Assembly: GCF_004402535.1 (NCBI RefSeq)
Contig: NZ_SOEY01000004.1
Coordinates: forward strand, 1-53,451
From: Cryobacterium glaciale
GTDB lineage: Bacteria > Actinomycetota > Actinomycetes > Actinomycetales > Microbacteriaceae
Length of the DNA: 53,451 nucleotides
Direction of reading: 5' to 3'
The notes below the pieces were generated by a model. The model was given only the letters and a program-made list of their open reading frames with translations, was not told the DNA's origin and ran no database searches. Shown one piece after another: positions 26,415 through 33,905 of the stretch (position 1 is the stretch's first letter; the number at the start of each line of letters is the position of its first letter). The position numbers and the translations under genes were made by a program.

Positions 26415-27598
26415 AACCGGAAAGTAGTGCCTTCACCGTGGGCCAGAACGAACAGGAGCTCCGGCAATTGCACCTCAATACCGAGGTCATCAGTGTGATC
26501 AACGACGCGGGCATCAGCCTGCGCGACGTGACGAAACGCTACGGCAACAAGGCTGTTGTCGACGCCATCAACCTGGTTATAAAGCCAGGTGAATTCATGA
26601 CCTTCCTCGGTCCGTCCGGCTCGGGTAAGACGACAACACTGAATATGATTGCCGGTTTTGTTTCGGCCACAGAGGGCTTGCTGCATATCTACGGAAAGCC
26701 CGTCGCAAAACTACCCGCACACAAACGCGACATCGGCATGGTTTTTCAAAACTACGCTCTGTTTCCACACAAGACGGTTGCCGAAAATATCGCCTATCCG
26801 TTGGATCGGCGCAAAATCTCGAAGGCAGAGCAGAAAACGATGATCGCCGGCGCTCTCGAAATGGTGCGCATGGGGGAATTCGGCGACCGCTTTCCGACCG
26901 AGCTGTCGGGCGGTCAACAACAGCGTGTGGCGCTTGCTCGGGCGCTCGTCTATAAGCCCCGCGTTTTGCTCATGGATGAGCCGCTGGGTGCCCTGGATAA
27001 GAAACTGCGCGAATGGCTTCAAAAAGAAATCAAGCGAATTCACCGAGAGGTCGGATCGACGTTTGTTTACGTGACGCACGACCAGGAGGAGGCGCTGTCG
27101 CTTTCTGACCGAATCGCGGTATTCAATAATGGGCGGATTGAGCAGGTCGGAAGTCCGGCAGACCTCTATCAAAAACCCCAGACGCTCTTTGTCGGCCGTT
27201 TTCTCGGTGAGTCCACAGTGCTGTCCGGTTCGATGGTCAGCAGTGGAGCCGGTGAAACGACATTGGATATCTCCGGGCACGCCATTCGCGTTCCCGGGCA
27301 GCTCAGTTCCGAGTCGTTGGCAATACTCATTCGTCCGGAAAACATCATTCTCTGTGATGAAGGATCCGCGCCGTCCGCGGCCGGCATCAATACTCTTCCG
27401 GTCACAGTGCTCGATGCCAACTACCTTGGTTCGTCGTGGCGTTGTGAAGTAGAGCTGCCAGATGGCAGTACGGGCACTGTTCGTGCGGCACAGGCCGCTG
27501 GGGTCCGGGAGCCAGGCAGCCGGGCATTGATGCGATGGGATGTTGACTGCGGTGTACTTCTCGAAGACACGGGTGATGAAGGTGTGTCGCTCACGTAG
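26411..27598 (+). CDS. ABC transporter ATP-binding protein, PotA-like
   Basis: This 395-residue ATPase energises the PotBC-like permease. Walker A is GPSGSGKTT (about 67-75), the Q-loop follows in VFQNYALFPH, the signature is LSGGQQQR (about 165-172), Walker B is VLLMDEP (about 185-191), and the H-loop VTHDQEEA is intact. The C-terminal 110 residues form a TOBE regulatory domain. The N-terminus has about 33 extra residues before the canonical ISLRDVTKRYG start. The ATGA overlap with the preceding permease supports the chosen ATG. A 13-bp terminator ends the operon. Confidence 0.93.
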   Translation: MKPESSAFTVGQNEQELRQLHLNTEVISVINDAGISLRDVTKRYGNKAVVDAINLVIKPGEFMTFLGPSGSGKTTTLNMIAGFVSATEGLLHIYGKPVAKLPAHKRDIGMVFQNYALFPHKTVAENIAYPLDRRKISKAEQKTMIAGALEMVRMGEFGDRFPTELSGGQQQRVALARALVYKPRVLLMDEPLGALDKKLREWLQKEIKRIHREVGSTFVYVTHDQEEALSLSDRIAVFNNGRIEQVGSPADLYQKPQTLFVGRFLGESTVLSGSMVSSGAGETTLDISGHAIRVPGQLSSESLAILIRPENIILCDEGSAPSAAGINTLPVTVLDANYLGSSWRCEVELPDGSTGTVRAAQAAGVREPGSRALMRWDVDCGVLLEDTGDEGVSLT

Positions 27599-27628
27599 TC
27601 CTGCACAAAGCAGCTGAACAACGCGGAT

Positions 27629-27657
27629 GCTGCCAGGCCCCAACGGGGCCTGGCAGC
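27629..27657. terminator. Bidirectional terminator between the ABC operon and amine oxidases
   Basis: GCTGCCAGGCCCC pairs perfectly with GGGGCCTGGCAGC across the loop AAC. The hairpin lies between the stop codons of convergent transcription units. No long T-run is present on the plus strand. Confidence 0.75.
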
Positions 27658-27658
27658 T

Positions 27659-28951
27659 CTAGGTCGCCAGGGAAGCCGACACCAGACGCGCCTCGCGCAA
27701 TCCGCTCTCGATGGCTCCATCGATGAAACCGCCCCACAGATCGGCGGTGTCACATCCGGCGAAGTGGAGCACGCCATCTGCTTGCTGCAGTTCACTGAGA
27801 TCGCGCGTCAGCTGGCTTGGGCGGTGCGTCATCCAGGTGTTCTGCGAGAGTGGATCTTTCATCCAGTCGTGCGCAGCAACCCCGATCACCTCGAGGTCGT
27901 CGCGCCAGACTCCGAGCGCCGCGTTCACCTGCTCCACACTCGTGATGTCAATGGCTCGGTGGTCGGCGCCGAAGCCGACCAAAATCGTGTGGTCATCCTC
28001 AACGAACTCACTCTTGAGCACCGAGATCGCGTGGTGCTGGGAGGCGTAGGCGAAGAACCGCGGCAGGCGGCCACGCACTTTGATCCACACTTTGAACCCC
28101 TGGGAGGCAACACGCTCCCGGTTGGAGCGCACCCACGCATCGGGGAGGACGGGTGTGACCTTAATGGTGTCCACGGCGTTGATCGGAAGAGTCATGACAA
28201 CCCGTTGCGCCCGCAGCTGTCGTCCATCGGAGAGCGAGACGACAGCGCAGGTGGCGTCGTGTTCGACTGCCGTCACGGTTGAGTTCAAGCGAATGTCACC
28301 GGGCACATCTGCGGCGATGGCAGCGGTGAAACCAGACATTCCGCCAACCACGCGATACGTTGCCGATGCCTCGTGCATCAGCGGCCAGTGTCCGCCTGCC
28401 GCACTCGCCCAGCGCAGCGCACTGGAGAGCCCGACCTCATTCAACGGAGCGTTAACGTGACCGACCCACACGGATTCGTTCGCGGATCGTGCCTCATCAT
28501 CAAGGGCTATTTCGTCTAATCGCTGCTGTAGGGACAGCTGGTCTCGTTCGGTGATCCCACCGACCGTGGGATCGACGGCGCGAGGAATCATAGCGAGCGC
28601 ATCCGCTATTATCTGTCGCTGCCCCTCGTCGATCAGAGCTGTGAAGTCAGCGAGCGTACCCTTTCGCACTTCGGCACCAGCGCCCAGCCAGTACGCCTCC
28701 TCGGCCATTGGACTGCGCACTATTTCTCGGCCATACCGGGTCATTTCCGACCACACATGCGGTTGTACCCAGTGCACCCAGGTGCCACCGAGTTCGAGGT
28801 CATGGCCGAGAGCATGATTTGTCCACGTTCGACCGCCGACTCGATCTCGCGCCTCAAGAACGATCACGCTGTGGCCAGAACGGCCGAGCTCTCGTGCGGC
28901 TACCAGTCCGGCGAATCCGGCTCCAATGACTACAACGTCTGTGGTTTCCAC
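27659..28951 (-). CDS. Flavin monoamine oxidase-family protein (second of pair)
   Basis: This 430-residue FAD enzyme expected to oxidise primary or secondary amines has an N-terminal dinucleotide motif (VVIGAGFAGLVAARELGRSG) with RDRVGGRTW. The C-terminal FAD-contact segment is VLHFAGCDTADLWGGFIDGAIESG. The start is GTG, preceded by TAGAGG about nine bases away; a frame running further upstream overlaps the first oxidase gene and lacks a family-like N-terminus. Only ten bases separate it from the end of the upstream oxidase gene. Context suggests a substrate imported by the adjacent transporter. Confidence 0.87.
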   Translation of the reverse strand: METTDVVVIGAGFAGLVAARELGRSGHSVIVLEARDRVGGRTWTNHALGHDLELGGTWVHWVQPHVWSEMTRYGREIVRSPMAEEAYWLGAGAEVRKGTLADFTALIDEGQRQIIADALAMIPRAVDPTVGGITERDQLSLQQRLDEIALDDEARSANESVWVGHVNAPLNEVGLSSALRWASAAGGHWPLMHEASATYRVVGGMSGFTAAIAADVPGDIRLNSTVTAVEHDATCAVVSLSDGRQLRAQRVVMTLPINAVDTIKVTPVLPDAWVRSNRERVASQGFKVWIKVRGRLPRFFAYASQHHAISVLKSEFVEDDHTILVGFGADHRAIDITSVEQVNAALGVWRDDLEVIGVAAHDWMKDPLSQNTWMTHRPSQLTRDLSELQQADGVLHFAGCDTADLWGGFIDGAIESGLREARLVSASLAT

Positions 28952-28961
28952 TGTGTAGCCT

Positions 28962-30194
28962 CTACCCCATCTGCGCGATGCTCGAAATGACTTTGGCTGC
29001 TCGAAAACCGGACTCGACCGCGCCATTGAGAGACTGCTGGAGTCCGGTATGCTCTCCAGCGATCGCAACCAAGCCTGCCGCCGAGTCGAACGCCGATGCG
29101 TCGTCGGGGCGCCAGGTGAGGGACGGCGCCGAGTAGCATCCCCGGGTCCACTCGTCGGTGGTCCAGTCGGTCAGCAGCACGTCGCCGTCAATGACAAGCT
29201 CCGGGCGCATCCGTTTGAGTTCGGCAACCCACCGATCAGGTCCGCTCACCGTCTCAAGCGCAGCGAGCGTGCTCGGCCCCCCAGCGAAGCAGGAGAGCGC
29301 GGGAACACGCTGCTCGCCATCGATCGACATAGATCGCCACGACCACCACGCGTGGTCAGCATTTTGGAGCGCGGTATCCGCATCAACATCCGACAGGGGA
29401 ACACCGAGTTTCGCTGCCGTGCCCATTGACCGGTGGTCAAGCGCGCTCCGCTGTGATTCCGGAAACTCAAAGTCGAGGGTGAGGCTGCGCAGGATGGGGA
29501 GCGGCACAGCCAACACGGCTGCGTCGCCATCGACGGTACTACCGTCGCGCAGGGTTACTTGAACGCCAGAGCGCGACTGGTCAATCGCGCTGATCGGGGA
29601 CTCCAGCCGTACGGCCGTTCCCAGCAGTCGGGCGAGCTCGAGGGCGAGCGACTGGTTGCCCCCGAGGAATCGACCGCCGTCCTCTACGTAGCCACCAACG
29701 GCCGAGGACTCGTGCATCAGAGCCGCCTGTGCGCTGATGAGTGCAGGGTCGCCGGCCAACGACGTTGACATTCTCCGGTACGCCGGATGAGCATGAAAAT
29801 CTGCACCAATCGTTGCCCGGAATACCTCGTCTACCGAAACGTTGACCACACGATCGGCGAGCATCTCGGTGAGGGTTCCGATAAGTCGGTCGGTTACGGA
29901 GTTGAGCTCGTCGAGGCTGAGGTGCACCCCATTGACCGTTCTCCGTGCATACCGCACGTTGTGCGTCAGGATCGGCACCTCTATCTCTGCTGACAAGCGC
30001 CGAATGGCAAACTCCGTGGGAAAGACATACTCGCCACCACGCTCGGTGATCTGGCCGTTGCCGAGAGTCTCGGACCAGGTGCGCCCGCCCACCCTGTTTC
30101 GTGCTTCAAGAACCACGGGGTCATGGCCGTGCTGGCGAAGTTTCCACGCGGCGGTCAGCCCCGCGAGCCCGGCACCAACAATAATGACCTTCAT
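28962..30194 (-). CDS. Flavin monoamine oxidase-family protein (first of pair)
   Basis: This 410-residue FAD-dependent amine oxidase begins MKVIIVGAGLAGLTAAWKLR, followed by RNRVGGRTWSE and the GGEYVFPTEF substrate-side segment. The C-terminal FAD motif is VAIAGEHTGLQQSLNGAVESG. It resembles putrescine/tyramine-type oxidases, but the specific amine cannot be read. It is transcribed leftward from the region 30195-30413, divergent from the Lrp-type regulator, and is followed by a second, different oxidase. Confidence 0.88.
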   Translation of the reverse strand: MKVIIVGAGLAGLTAAWKLRQHGHDPVVLEARNRVGGRTWSETLGNGQITERGGEYVFPTEFAIRRLSAEIEVPILTHNVRYARRTVNGVHLSLDELNSVTDRLIGTLTEMLADRVVNVSVDEVFRATIGADFHAHPAYRRMSTSLAGDPALISAQAALMHESSAVGGYVEDGGRFLGGNQSLALELARLLGTAVRLESPISAIDQSRSGVQVTLRDGSTVDGDAAVLAVPLPILRSLTLDFEFPESQRSALDHRSMGTAAKLGVPLSDVDADTALQNADHAWWSWRSMSIDGEQRVPALSCFAGGPSTLAALETVSGPDRWVAELKRMRPELVIDGDVLLTDWTTDEWTRGCYSAPSLTWRPDDASAFDSAAGLVAIAGEHTGLQQSLNGAVESGFRAAKVISSIAQMG

Positions 30195-30254
30195 GATTTC
30201 CCATCGGTTCGCAGCAGGAGGAGCAGCTACCAGGCAGGGCGCAGATGAACCTCA

Positions 30255-30274
30255 TTGTTGAAACTGTTTCACAA
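30255..30274. promoter_or_regulatory. Near-palindrome in the amine oxidase/Lrp divergent promoter
   Basis: TTGTTGAAAC-T-GTTTCACAA is a nearly perfect inverted repeat in an AT-rich 220-base space between divergent starts. It is a candidate operator for the tandem-Lrp protein. A weaker GAAA...TTTC arrangement occurs at about 23395 upstream of the transporter operon. The rest of the space shows no gene. Confidence 0.45.
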
Positions 30275-30413
30275 AAAAGCGGCGGTTATTGTGATAGATC
30301 GTAGCGAAAAAACCGAGTTTGCGGTGCAAATTACCCAAAATAGGGATCATTTGAGGCGAATATGCACATGGTGTGGCAGGATATCGTAACCCTGATTTTG
30401 AAACGAGGCACGA

Positions 30414-31340
30414 GTGACCGATACCTTCGGCAGCTCCATTGTGCAGGATCATGTCATTGACCACCTGCGCCGAGATGGACGTGCGTCGTATTCCTCCATA
30501 GCAGAAGAGCTCGGACTGACCCGGAGCAACGTCACTGAAATCATTAAGTCCATGGTGGACAGCGGACAACTTCGCTTCACGGCGAGCGTCAATCCACGCA
30601 TGTTCGGTTTCACAGTTGAGGGACACCTCCAGGTCGTACTTCGCGGTGACGCCCGCGACCTGTACGAAGAGATGGCCAAGTCCCCCCTGACCACCTACGT
30701 CTCCACAACGACCGGAGAGGCGGGACTGTGCATTCAGGTGCGCTGTCGCTTCGAAACTGAGCTGGTCGAACTGCTCTCGGCCATTCGAACACACAGCGAA
30801 GTGCTCTCGATCCGGGTACACCGCTACGAAAACATCGTGCACAATATTTATGCTCCGACTCTCCAGGCGGTGGAACAGTCCTCCCTTGATGCGACCGATA
30901 TGAGCCTGATCGAAACGTTGGAACGGGATGGGCGCGCCCCGGTGCGCGTGCTGGCTGCGGCTCTGCGCCTGCCAGAAAGCTCCGTGCGTCATCGCATGAC
31001 GAGGCTCATTGATGGTGAGATCATTCGCGTGGTTGCGGTACCGCAGGGTAGTTTTGGACGCGCATACACGTTCGCCCTCGGCATCGGCATACGGCACACC
31101 GGCAGTTCTCACGCCGGCGTGGAGGCACTTACTAGGATGGGCGTGGCGTTCTTTGCCACCACGACAGGTGATTTTGGAATCATCGCGACGGCAGTCTTCA
31201 AGACCTTGCGGGAGGCGAGCGATCTGACGGATGAGCTGCGCCGCGAACCGTGGGTCGTTGGTCTTACTACGTGGATGCATTTGCAAATACTCAAAGAGGA
31301 CTACAGCGTGGCCGAGTATCGAGATAACCGTAAGGGTTAG
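30414..31340 (+). CDS. Tandem Lrp/AsnC-family transcriptional regulator
   Basis: This 308-residue protein contains two AsnC-type units. The first winged-helix domain is in DHLRRDGRASYSSIAEELGL and RSNVTEIIKSMVDSG. The first ligand-type domain runs to about residue 145, and a second winged-helix begins SLIETLERDGRAPVRVLAAA. Most Lrp proteins have one such unit and form dimers, so this is a fused internal dimer. The GTG start is preceded by GAGG. The gene is divergent from the amine oxidases and faces away from the transporter, so it is probably the local regulator, with the polyamine or its catabolite as ligand. Confidence 0.85.
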   Translation: MTDTFGSSIVQDHVIDHLRRDGRASYSSIAEELGLTRSNVTEIIKSMVDSGQLRFTASVNPRMFGFTVEGHLQVVLRGDARDLYEEMAKSPLTTYVSTTTGEAGLCIQVRCRFETELVELLSAIRTHSEVLSIRVHRYENIVHNIYAPTLQAVEQSSLDATDMSLIETLERDGRAPVRVLAAALRLPESSVRHRMTRLIDGEIIRVVAVPQGSFGRAYTFALGIGIRHTGSSHAGVEALTRMGVAFFATTTGDFGIIATAVFKTLREASDLTDELRREPWVVGLTTWMHLQILKEDYSVAEYRDNRKG

Positions 31341-31381
31341 TATCTCCAACTGAGTTCGCGGCAGCGTTGCCCTGATCAGAC

Positions 31382-31504
31382 TCACCGGTAGTGGCCCTGG
31401 GGCGAGGCGGCAGCATGCGGGTCTTCAGCGATGGTACGCATGCCGCGACCGAGCTTGGATTTTTCCACCAGCCAGGTCAACACGAACATCAGCGAAACAC
31501 TGAC
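31382..31504 (-). pseudogene. Fragment of a LivH-like branched-chain amino acid ABC permease
   Basis: About 40 codons on the minus strand read VSLMFVLTWLVEKSKLGRG then MRTIAEDPHAAA, then run into a stop. This is the characteristic cytoplasmic-loop region of LivH permeases (typical form: KSKLGRGIRAVAQDP). No flanking permease sequence remains on either side. The gap from 31341 to 31596 contains nothing else I can name. It is an insertion or deletion scar at the right edge of the polyamine island. Confidence 0.6.
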
Positions 31505-31596
31505 ATCCAGATGACGACCTGCAGGAGGGGACTGTGGCGCCGAGAATCTCCACCCTCGTGCGCGCCTACTCCGATGCCGTGCTGAGGCGGCAGGCC

Positions 31597-32577
31597 CTAC
31601 TCCGTAGCACTCTCGTCGCGAACACGAATGACGACGTTACCGACCTTCTGGCCGACCGCCACGTACTCGTAGGCCTCGCGAATCTGGTCGAGGGAATATG
31701 TGCGGTCGAGCATCGGCCGAAACTCACCTGTCTCGACCAGGCCCTTGAGAAACAACACGTCTTCCCTGGTGTCCTTGGGAATCGGAAATAGCACCCGCTT
31801 CCGGCGCAGGAGTGGCGTGGTCAGTGCCAGCACCGGGTTCTGCCAGAAGCCCCCAAGCTCGGACGACACATAGATTCCCCCGGGAACGAGCAGCCGCCGG
31901 CACCGCCCGAAGCTGCTCTTGCCCACCGCATCGAGCACCACGTCGAACTCGTCATCGAGCGCCGTGAAGTCGTCCCGGGTATAGTCCACGACCCGCGCGG
32001 CACCGAGCGATTGAACCAGAGTCAGGTGCGCCGTGGCGCAGACCGCGGTGACGCAAGCACCGAGGTGCACGAGCAATTGCACTGCTGCCGAGCCGATTCC
32101 CCCGGTTGCGCCGTTGACCAGCACGTTCTGCCCGGCCGTGATCTTCGCCGCACGAATCATGTTGAGCGCGTAGTGGGCGCCCTCCACGATCGGTGCAGCC
32201 TCCTCGTGCGACAGTGCCGCTGGAATCTCGGCGACGAGACCGGTTTCGGCGATGGCCAGGTACTCAGCGTGCCCGCCGAATTTCACGCCGTTGTAGCCGA
32301 AAACGCGTTGGCCCACCGTGAACGATCTGACTCCAGGCCCGACCGCCGCGATGTCACCGGCGAATTCGCAGCCGAGAACCGTCGCCCGCGGGGCGCGGAG
32401 ACCGCTGAACAACCGCACCAGGCGTGGCTTGCCGCTCAGAAATCCGCAGTCCGTGCGGTTCACCGTGCTGGCGAAGACCCGCACGAGCAGTTCGCCGGCC
32501 TGGGGCGTCGGAGGCGGCGCCTCCTCGACGTGCACGAAGCTCGGGGGTCCGTAGTGGCGGTACACGGCTGTTTTCAT
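31597..32577 (-). CDS. NAD(P)-dependent MDR alcohol dehydrogenase / quinone reductase-like
   Basis: This 326-residue medium-chain dehydrogenase has the N-terminal segment VHVEEAPPPTPQAGELLVRV, the TDCGFLSGKPRLVRLF block, GHAEYLAIAETGLVAEIP, and the nucleotide loop LVNGATGGIGSAAVQLLVHLG near residue 150. Zinc ligands are not evident, so it belongs to the quinone-oxidoreductase-like group. A decayed copy exists at 22941-23346. The SRPBCC and ArsR genes lie just upstream on the same strand, but a strong terminator separates them, so this gene may have its own promoter. Confidence 0.9.
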   Translation of the reverse strand: MKTAVYRHYGPPSFVHVEEAPPPTPQAGELLVRVFASTVNRTDCGFLSGKPRLVRLFSGLRAPRATVLGCEFAGDIAAVGPGVRSFTVGQRVFGYNGVKFGGHAEYLAIAETGLVAEIPAALSHEEAAPIVEGAHYALNMIRAAKITAGQNVLVNGATGGIGSAAVQLLVHLGACVTAVCATAHLTLVQSLGAARVVDYTRDDFTALDDEFDVVLDAVGKSSFGRCRRLLVPGGIYVSSELGGFWQNPVLALTTPLLRRKRVLFPIPKDTREDVLFLKGLVETGEFRPMLDRTYSLDQIREAYEYVAVGQKVGNVVIRVRDESATE

Positions 32578-32600
32578 GCGGCACAGCGTACCCCCGCAAC

Positions 32601-32636
32601 GAAAGGGGCTCCCAAGATTGGTCGGGAGCCCCTTTC
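32601..32636. terminator. Terminator between the SRPBCC and dehydrogenase genes
   Basis: GAAAGGGGCTCCC pairs exactly with GGGAGCCCCTTTC across a 10-base loop. It lies eight bases past the SRPBCC stop codon on the minus strand, so it probably ends the ArsR-SRPBCC transcript. Confidence 0.85.
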
Positions 32637-32644
32637 ACGCCTGC

Positions 32645-33139
32645 CTAAGCCCGCACCTCGGCGAGCAGGCGATCGATCTGCCCCATCGCCTCGCGCATGC
32701 CTTCTTCCATGCCCATTTCCATCATCTGCTGGAGCTGATCGGCGCTCTCGAAGGTACTGAAAATGGTCATGCGGGTTCGAGCTTCGACCTGCTCGAGGGT
32801 GACCACCGCATGGGTCACCCCCAGATCCCCGGTGGGCTCGCCGTCGTCATCGGCGAAGCCATCGTCAAATTCCAAATGCTCCGGCGAGCGGATGGCGGTG
32901 GTCACCCACCAGCCGCGCGCCTTCTCACCGTCCGGTCCGGTCATGTAGTAGCTCGATCTGCCGCCGGGAACAAAGTCGTGACGGTCGAAGGTGGCTGGCC
33001 AGGTGGGTGGTCCCCACCAGCGCTCGAGCTGGCGCGGATCCTCCCAGATCTGCCACACACGTTCGACGTTCGCGTTGAATTCGGCCACAAAGGTGAGGGT
33101 CAGCGCCTCAGGATCTGTCTGTGAACTGACGACGGTCAT
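32645..33139 (-). CDS. SRPBCC/AHSA1-type domain protein
   Basis: This 164-residue START-like fold protein has TFVAEFNANVERVWQIWEDP, RWWGPPTWPATFDRHDFVPGG and the C-terminal helix ending GMREAMGQIDRLLAEV. The family binds hydrophobic ligands or acts with regulators. Its start overlaps the stop of the ArsR gene by four bases (ATGA), a common ArsR-SRPBCC pairing in actinobacteria. Its C-terminal codons are duplicated in the decayed copy at 23270-23346. Confidence 0.9.
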   Translation of the reverse strand: MTVVSSQTDPEALTLTFVAEFNANVERVWQIWEDPRQLERWWGPPTWPATFDRHDFVPGGRSSYYMTGPDGEKARGWWVTTAIRSPEHLEFDDGFADDDGEPTGDLGVTHAVVTLEQVEARTRMTIFSTFESADQLQQMMEMGMEEGMREAMGQIDRLLAEVRA

Positions 33140-33495
33140 GATTCTCCTTCTTGTTTCACCGTGACATCTTCGGACAAGATGTCGCTGATGCTCTGGGCGC
33201 GATACCGCCAGAGTTCCTCGTAGTGCTGAAGCAGCACTGTGGCTTTGCGCAGCGTGTCGGGGTTGCCGTGCACGATCTGTTCCCGCCCGCGACGCTCTTT
33301 GACGATGAGGTGCGCGCGTTCGAGCACGGCGACGTGCTTCTGCACGGCGGCGAAGCTCATGGCGTACCGCTCAGCGAGCGTCGACACCGACTGCCCGCGT
33401 TGCACGACCCGCACGACGATGTCGCGGCGCGTGGCATCCGCGAGCGCATGAAATATGCGGTCGGTCTCGTCGCTCACGCTCTCATATACAACCAT
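33136..33495 (-). CDS. ArsR-family transcriptional regulator
   Basis: This 119-residue winged-helix protein contains FHALADATRRDIVVRVVQRG and SVSTLAERYAMSFAAVQKHV, the recognition helix of the ArsR/SmtB family. No metal-binding CXC motif is present, so it senses something other than metals. Its gene is the first in the operon with the SRPBCC gene, and its start codon is covered by a palindrome likely to be its own operator. Autoregulation is the usual mode for this family. Confidence 0.9.
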   Translation of the reverse strand: MVVYESVSDETDRIFHALADATRRDIVVRVVQRGQSVSTLAERYAMSFAAVQKHVAVLERAHLIVKERRGREQIVHGNPDTLRKATVLLQHYEELWRYRAQSISDILSEDVTVKQEGES

Positions 33496-33504
33496 TTGAT
33501 TGTA
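33487..33504. promoter_or_regulatory. Operator-like palindrome at the ArsR start codon
   Basis: TACAACCATTTGATTGTA has seven of nine base pairs symmetrical and covers the ATG of the ArsR gene. The position suits autorepression. Confidence 0.5.
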
Positions 33505-33558
33505 GGTTACTGTGATCGCTTCGGTCGCGCAAGGGTGCGGGACACAGTAGGTGGGTCG

Positions 33559-33837
33559 TCAGGCGAGTTTTTCAACCTCGACGAATTCGATGGTCCGCGA
33601 CCCGCGATTCTCGACGGTATGTTCGGCACCGGATGGCCGCGTGTAACTCTGCCCGTTACGAATTTCCGCGACGATCTCTGAGCCGTCGGCGTTGATCACG
33701 TGCATGGTTTCACTGACGAGGGGCACAACCGCATATTCATATTCATGAACGTGCATGGGAATGGCATCTCCGGGTTCAATCGTCCATTTGGTCACGCGAA
33801 AAATACCATTGTCGATTTGCGTCTCACCGGTGGCCAT
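33559..33837 (-). CDS. Small cupin-domain protein
   Basis: This 92-residue single-cupin protein has the metal-binding motif 1 reduced to IPMHVHEYEYAVVPL (two His and a Glu). Motif 2 is in RPSGAEHTVENRG, with one His. The fold usually binds iron, manganese or zinc, and a specific reaction cannot be assigned. It stands alone, 63 bases from the start of the ArsR gene and downstream of the MFS gene, all on the minus strand. Confidence 0.85.
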   Translation of the reverse strand: MATGETQIDNGIFRVTKWTIEPGDAIPMHVHEYEYAVVPLVSETMHVINADGSEIVAEIRNGQSYTRPSGAEHTVENRGSRTIEFVEVEKLA

Positions 33838-33905
33838 GAGTTCCCCTTGCTCGGTTAGCGGACAATACGATGATCCTACTCAGGGCGGGACGGGAGCAAC
33901 GTGGT

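Noticed and set aside
23600..27598. Iron or thiamine transporter instead of a polyamine transporter
   Set aside because: The binding protein layout and the amine oxidases next to it fit polyamine-type amines better, though the substrate is not proven.
31534..31791. Plus-strand frame with a good ribosome-binding site before the dehydrogenase
   Set aside because: After about 20 codons it runs antisense into the dehydrogenase gene and matches no family.
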